Notes under the pieces: model-generated
Seen by the model: the letters and a program-made list of their open reading frames with translations, nothing else
Told to the model about the DNA's origin: nothing
The model's database searches: none
Program-made: the position numbers and the translations under genes
In this document: positions 60,274 through 64,000 of the stretch, in pieces
How positions within the stretch are numbered: position 1 is the first letter of the stretch
Layout: each line of letters starts with the position of its first letter
DNA from: Chiridota heheva
Taxonomy: Eukaryota; Echinodermata; Holothuroidea; Apodida; Chiridotidae
Direction of reading: 5' to 3'
Length of the DNA: 64,000 nt
Assembly (NCBI GenBank): GCA_020152595.1
Contig: JAIGNY010002305.1
Span: forward strand, 1,766,001 to 1,830,000

Positions 60274-61008
60274 TTGGTGCTGTTAACGATAGCGATTAAT
60301 CGCTTGGAACTCTTCAAAAACGTTTAGTAAAACTCTAAACGATTAATCACAAAAATACTATATGGGTGGCCTAGTGTACAGTAACAATTAGCACCACTGA
60401 AAAAGATTGTAAAATACTCAAAAAATCACCTAAAAGATTTAAATAATAAACTGAAAACAAACCCCTCTATGCTTAAAATGAATGAAAAAGGCATTAAAAA
60501 TCAAGCAAATTCAATCATTTTCTTGATTATCGATTGTTTAGATCTTCCCACAGCGTGTTCATGGCCAAAATTAAATTCAAAATTGTTGCCGCACTTTAAG
60601 AATTAAAATTGATTTACAGTAGGGAAGTGCCATTTTACAGGCCTTAGCCAATATTGTACTGGGGTACGGTCGATGTACAAATATTATTTTGTGACAGTAG
60701 ATGGAACTTCAGAACGGCCAGAAATCGGCAACATTTCTTGTTAAATATTGTAACCCAGGATCTTTATTATTAACTAGTTTCATCAGCCTAACGGGTAATT
60801 ATAAGACATTAAATTTGCATTTGGTGAGATTCTTGGCCTATTTTTGGTCCAAAATTACAAGGTTTGTTTGTGTGTGTGAACTGTACCAGTTCAACGTAAT
60901 TTGTTATTACTAAGTTTTGGGTGAAGCTTTGTTGCGATTAATCGCTTAAACGCTTGCAAATTTTGGCGATTAAACGTTTAGTGATTTAATTGCAAATCAA
61001 CAGCACTA
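60274..61008. mobile_element. TIR element (TGGTGCTGTT..AACAGCACTA)
   Basis: ggtgctgttaacgatagcga at the left and caaatcaacagcacta at the right are inverted, with subterminal gcgattaatcgctt and aaacgttta motifs on both sides. Non-coding interior. Confidence 0.7.
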
Positions 61009-61133
61009 ATGTGCTTATTCTTGCGCATGCCTGTTTGTAATAGTGGAAGTCCAGCCGTTTCTTGTGGCTTAATTTTTCACTTTTTCGCGAAATTTCTGAT
61101 ACTGCATATAGGAGTATTTATACTGCATCCATT

Positions 61134-61205
61134 GGCCCAAACCAATTCTACCAAGAGGTTCTACATCATGTGCCTTAGTATCCTTACCAATGATCATCGT
61201 AACAA
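61134..61205 (+). pseudogene. duplicated start of the last FOXM1-like exon
   Basis: This 72-nt segment is identical to 61850-61918 except for one substitution (TCT to TCA, synonymous Ser) and a 3-nt in-frame insertion (ATC). It has lost the acceptor; sequence upstream (gtatttatactgcatccatt) is unrelated. The open frame continues for about 75 codons beyond the copy without homology. Partial exon duplication is certain from sequence; function is unknown. Confidence 0.85.
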
Positions 61206-61380
61206 TGATCGTTTATGCAATGTTCATAATATTAAAGGGACAAATTTATGGCAAATTCGCTACGACATATCCTTATACTTATAATAACCAAGAGAATAAT
61301 GATTGTTGTTCTTTGAATTGCATGCATTTTCTTGTAGGAAACCTAAGAAAGATTTTTTGTCCATATACCCTTCAACATTT

Positions 61381-61811
61381 CAGGCCTCCCGGTAAACCTT
61401 TAAAAACCTTTAGAAACCTTTATTGACAAATTGAACCTTTATTTCTTTTAAAATAACCTTTAAAACCTTTAAAAACCTTTATTTTCAAAGTTAAGTAAGG
61501 TAAATGATTCAAGTGCCAAGGTTTTAGCTTCATTGGTAAGTATACACATCCATTTAATAGCATATCTGTTCTCAACACACATTTAAAAAGTAGCAGGACC
61601 AAAATAAAATTTCCAACTTCACGTAAGTAATGGTCTTTTGGCGCCACCAACTGCCTTTTGCCCAAAATATGCTCATTGTATGAAAATTTATTTCATGAGT
61701 TAACATTTATAAACCTTTTTATTTAAATCCAAAACCTTTAAAAACCTTTATTTCAACTTTTCCAACCTTTAAAAAAAACTTTATTTAAAAAAAGAGTCAC
61801 TGGGAGGCCTG
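61381..61811. mobile_element. MITE (CAGGCCTCCC..GGGAGGCCTG) with TSD
   Basis: Ends caggcctcccggtaaacctt and gagtcactgggaggcctg are inverted. ACATTT flanks it on both sides (61375-61380 and 61812-61817) as a target duplication. The interior is rich in aaacctttaaaaacc words, in both arms. It ends 29 nt before the last-exon acceptor. Confidence 0.9.
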
Positions 61812-61840
61812 ACATTTCTATATATTTTGTTTTCCTACAG

Positions 61841-62610
61841 AACCTTCCAGGCCCAAACCAATTCTACCAAGAGGTTCTACATCTTGTGCCTTAGTATCCT
61901 TACCAATGATCGTAACAACCAATCCATCTACTGGGCAAATCATCCCCTCAATGGCGATCGCCTCAGCTTTGGACTCGCAAGAAATGTTCGGACATCACAC
62001 AACCCCTAAGGGGGCCAAGAGGGGCAGGTACCAAAAAATTGCCCCAAAAGCGGAGCCATTTAACACTCAGCCAACGATCAAATATGACTACCAATCACCA
62101 CTGTCTTATGATTCTGGATTTGGAGTAAGCGGATTGGATCTACTTGACAGCAATAGTATGTCCACCCAGAGGTCAACATCTAGAAGGAAATGTAGGTCAT
62201 CATCGTTGTCCGTCGCCCCAGCCAGTCCACCCTCAATGTCCACCCCTCTGAAAACTCTCAGCGGTTCAACGAGTCTGTTTGAAAATCTAGGCTGCCTGAC
62301 CCCCATTGAGGATTTCACCAACCTTCGCGGAGGCTGCGAAGAGTTTTTGACTATCACACCCATCAAGAATTCCGGAATGACTCCGGTAATCAAGGAAATA
62401 TTGAACAATATCAGTGACATTGATTTATCCCCGCTGGGCTCCTCTCGACAGGGGAGGAAACTGATGACGCCCAAGAAGGTGGTCGTGGAAAGAAATGAAT
62501 TCAATGAAAGTTTTAATTTTGATGAACTGTTTGACAGTCCCGAGGCAAACACTAATGCCTTTAATTTTTCAAACCTCAGTTTCAACCATTTATTTTCACC
62601 TCAGAAATAG
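61841..62610 (+). CDS. foxm1-like: FOXM1-like, last exon (C-terminal/transactivation region)
   Basis: Acceptor attttgttttcctacag opens in phase 1; with G from exon 5 it reads EPSRPKPILPRGSTS, matching human FOXM1 RRKMKPLLPRVSS. Further on, AKRGRYQKIAPK matches human RHSKRVRIAPK. Many SP/TP sites follow (ASPPSMSTP, LTPIEDF, ITPIKNSGMTPVIKEIL, DLSPLG, MTPKK, FDSPEA, LFSPQK), fitting CDK/PLK1 control known for this family, and an acidic-hydrophobic end (NFDELFDSP..LSFNHLF). Stop TAG at 62608-62610. Total about 655 residues if the exon 5 break is one extra base. Confidence 0.92.
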
Positions 62611-64000
62611 AGAAAAGTTACTCATATATCCTATTTAATTTTTTACCCACCTGAACTTAACATATTTAGAATTTTAAATTAAAGCCTTTTGTTTCACAAG
62701 TTTGTTTTGTTATTTGAAAACAATAGGAGTATTTATTTTGCTATGGAATCTTATAGAAAATGTCTTGAATCGGGTCAGAAATGACATTATTTTATTTTGT
62801 GAAGAATTTATTCTGCAGACTGTGTTCTAGGAGTTATCGGATTAATCATTTAACTATTTTTTAGGAGTGGAGTTAGAAAAGATGACACCAAAGGGATACT
62901 TCAATTTTGAAATAACCCTTGATACCTAATCGGTCATGGCACGACCGGTTTGGACATGCACTTTAATGTTTTTTATTTTACTTCGTCAAATAGGCCCACA
63001 GCAGTGATCCTGGTATCATTTGAAAGAGTGTGAATAGTTCAGAAAATGTAACTTTTGATGGGGTTATGATAAAGATTGTTGAGAGAGAAAAAATGGGTTG
63101 AAATAGAGAAAATTAAAAGAATTTTTTCAAAACTTACTTGCCAAACTTCCAGACCTTGCTTTTGCCTGAAAACCCATGAGGAACTGTCAAAGACATCAAT
63201 GCATCCAATCAATACCAGTCAAATTTTAACCACCCCTATTATGAATATTTTTTTTTTTGGGGAGGGGGCAAAAGTTGTGCAAAATTTAATGATTTTGAGC
63301 CATTTTGAAACCAATTTTTGACAAAAATCGTAGTTCCTGATCACAATACAATTGCCCTACGCAAAAAATATCGTCTGAATCGTTATTCCACACATTTTAA
63401 ATGAAAACTACCTCTTTGTTTATACCGAAATATAACTTTAAAAACAATCCACACGCTAGTCAATAGCCAATGTGATGTAATGGAAAGCATGCGGGAAGTT
63501 CATGTGAGCGACCCTGGTTCGAAAACTAAACCGGATTTGTTTTTCGTGAGTAATTAAAGCAGTGATTATTTTGTTTGTTTATTTTCATTGTTTTGCTTTA
63601 AGAAAAAAAAAAATTAGACTGGTTATCAATGAAAAGGAAATTTCACAAACAATACAAATATGGAAAAATAAATCCTCCATTTTCATTATTCACAAGAAAA
63701 AATACAAACTCAAAAAAGCTCAAGAAATTGACCTAAAATTTGCAACTTTGCATATTTATGTCAATATTTTCTTTATTTTGACTTTTTTATTGCCAAGTTT
63801 ATTATCTTAACATTCATATAAACCAAACTTGTGGTGATAGAAAACGAAAGGAAATGTTTGAGAGAAAAAAAGTTACGAATAATTGCAGTCAAGTTTTGAA
63901 CTGCATGTGAGTCGAAGAATTAAGAAAGCAATATTTTACACCTAAACATTGAAGGCATATTTGAAATGTGAGAACTGTTTACCAGTAGCAAACAAGAAAT
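62611..64000 (+). other. FOXM1-like 3'UTR and downstream sequence
   Basis: A likely poly(A) signal ATTAAA is at 62678-62683. Beyond it, AT-rich sequence without supported genes. Short open frames at 63076 and 63562 have no recognisable motifs. Confidence 0.5.

Noticed and set aside
63478-63545. tRNA-like sequence with ctggttcgaaaac
   Set aside because: A B-box-like word is present, but no A-box, paired stems or anticodon arm could be built with confidence; at most a decayed SINE head.

Overview
This is a eukaryotic, intron-rich, AT-rich genomic window, most likely from a marine invertebrate. It carries metazoan genes with multi-kilobase introns, GT-AG splice sites, tRNA-derived SINEs, a decayed RNase H-bearing LINE, many short fold-back DNA transposons and several minisatellites. 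There are no bacterial-type operons. The gene content does not fix the phylum; a non-vertebrate deuterostome or a lophotrochozoan would both fit.

Three protein-coding genes can be rebuilt. (1) An SR splicing factor of the SRSF3/SRSF7 type lies on the + strand. Its five coding exons (12962-13176, 15104-15268, 22722-22763, 23587-23652, 25428-25635) join in frame to give 231 residues: an RRM, a Gly-rich hinge and an RS tail without a zinc knuckle. Its 7.4-kb second intron holds a candidate poison exon from 18855, with a strong acceptor, a CAAC/CATC/CTTC-rich body and an early in-frame stop. (2) A RHNO1-like gene (9-1-1 clamp interactor in the ATR checkpoint) lies on the - strand at 34829-38282. 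(3) A FOXM1-like forkhead gene lies on the + strand at 43813-62610 in six exons. RHNO1 and FOXM1 are head to head, as in the human genome, so this window shows the pairing outside vertebrates. A CCAAT/CRE-rich segment at 41600-41820 between them is the likely FOXM1 promoter and may be shared. RHNO1 and FOXM1 exons contain apparent one-base frame breaks; the SR gene does not.

The remaining sequence is mostly repeats. Examples are a TTA microsatellite (5.65-5.98 kb), an AT microsatellite (12.56-12.83 kb), a 16-bp purine-rich minisatellite (17.57-18.35 kb), a 21-bp C-rich minisatellite (57.05-58.40 kb), and 24-, 34- and ~36-bp minisatellites. There are at least ten families of terminal-inverted-repeat elements, several with recognisable target-site duplications (TTAA, AGTTCAG, ACATTT), some present as inverted pairs at distant positions. 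A short, nearly intact copy of the start of the last FOXM1 exon lies 0.7 kb upstream of that exon.

SR-protein splicing control, a G2/M transcription factor and a replication-checkpoint factor are all proliferation-linked. Only RHNO1-FOXM1 shows an arrangement that suggests co-regulation.
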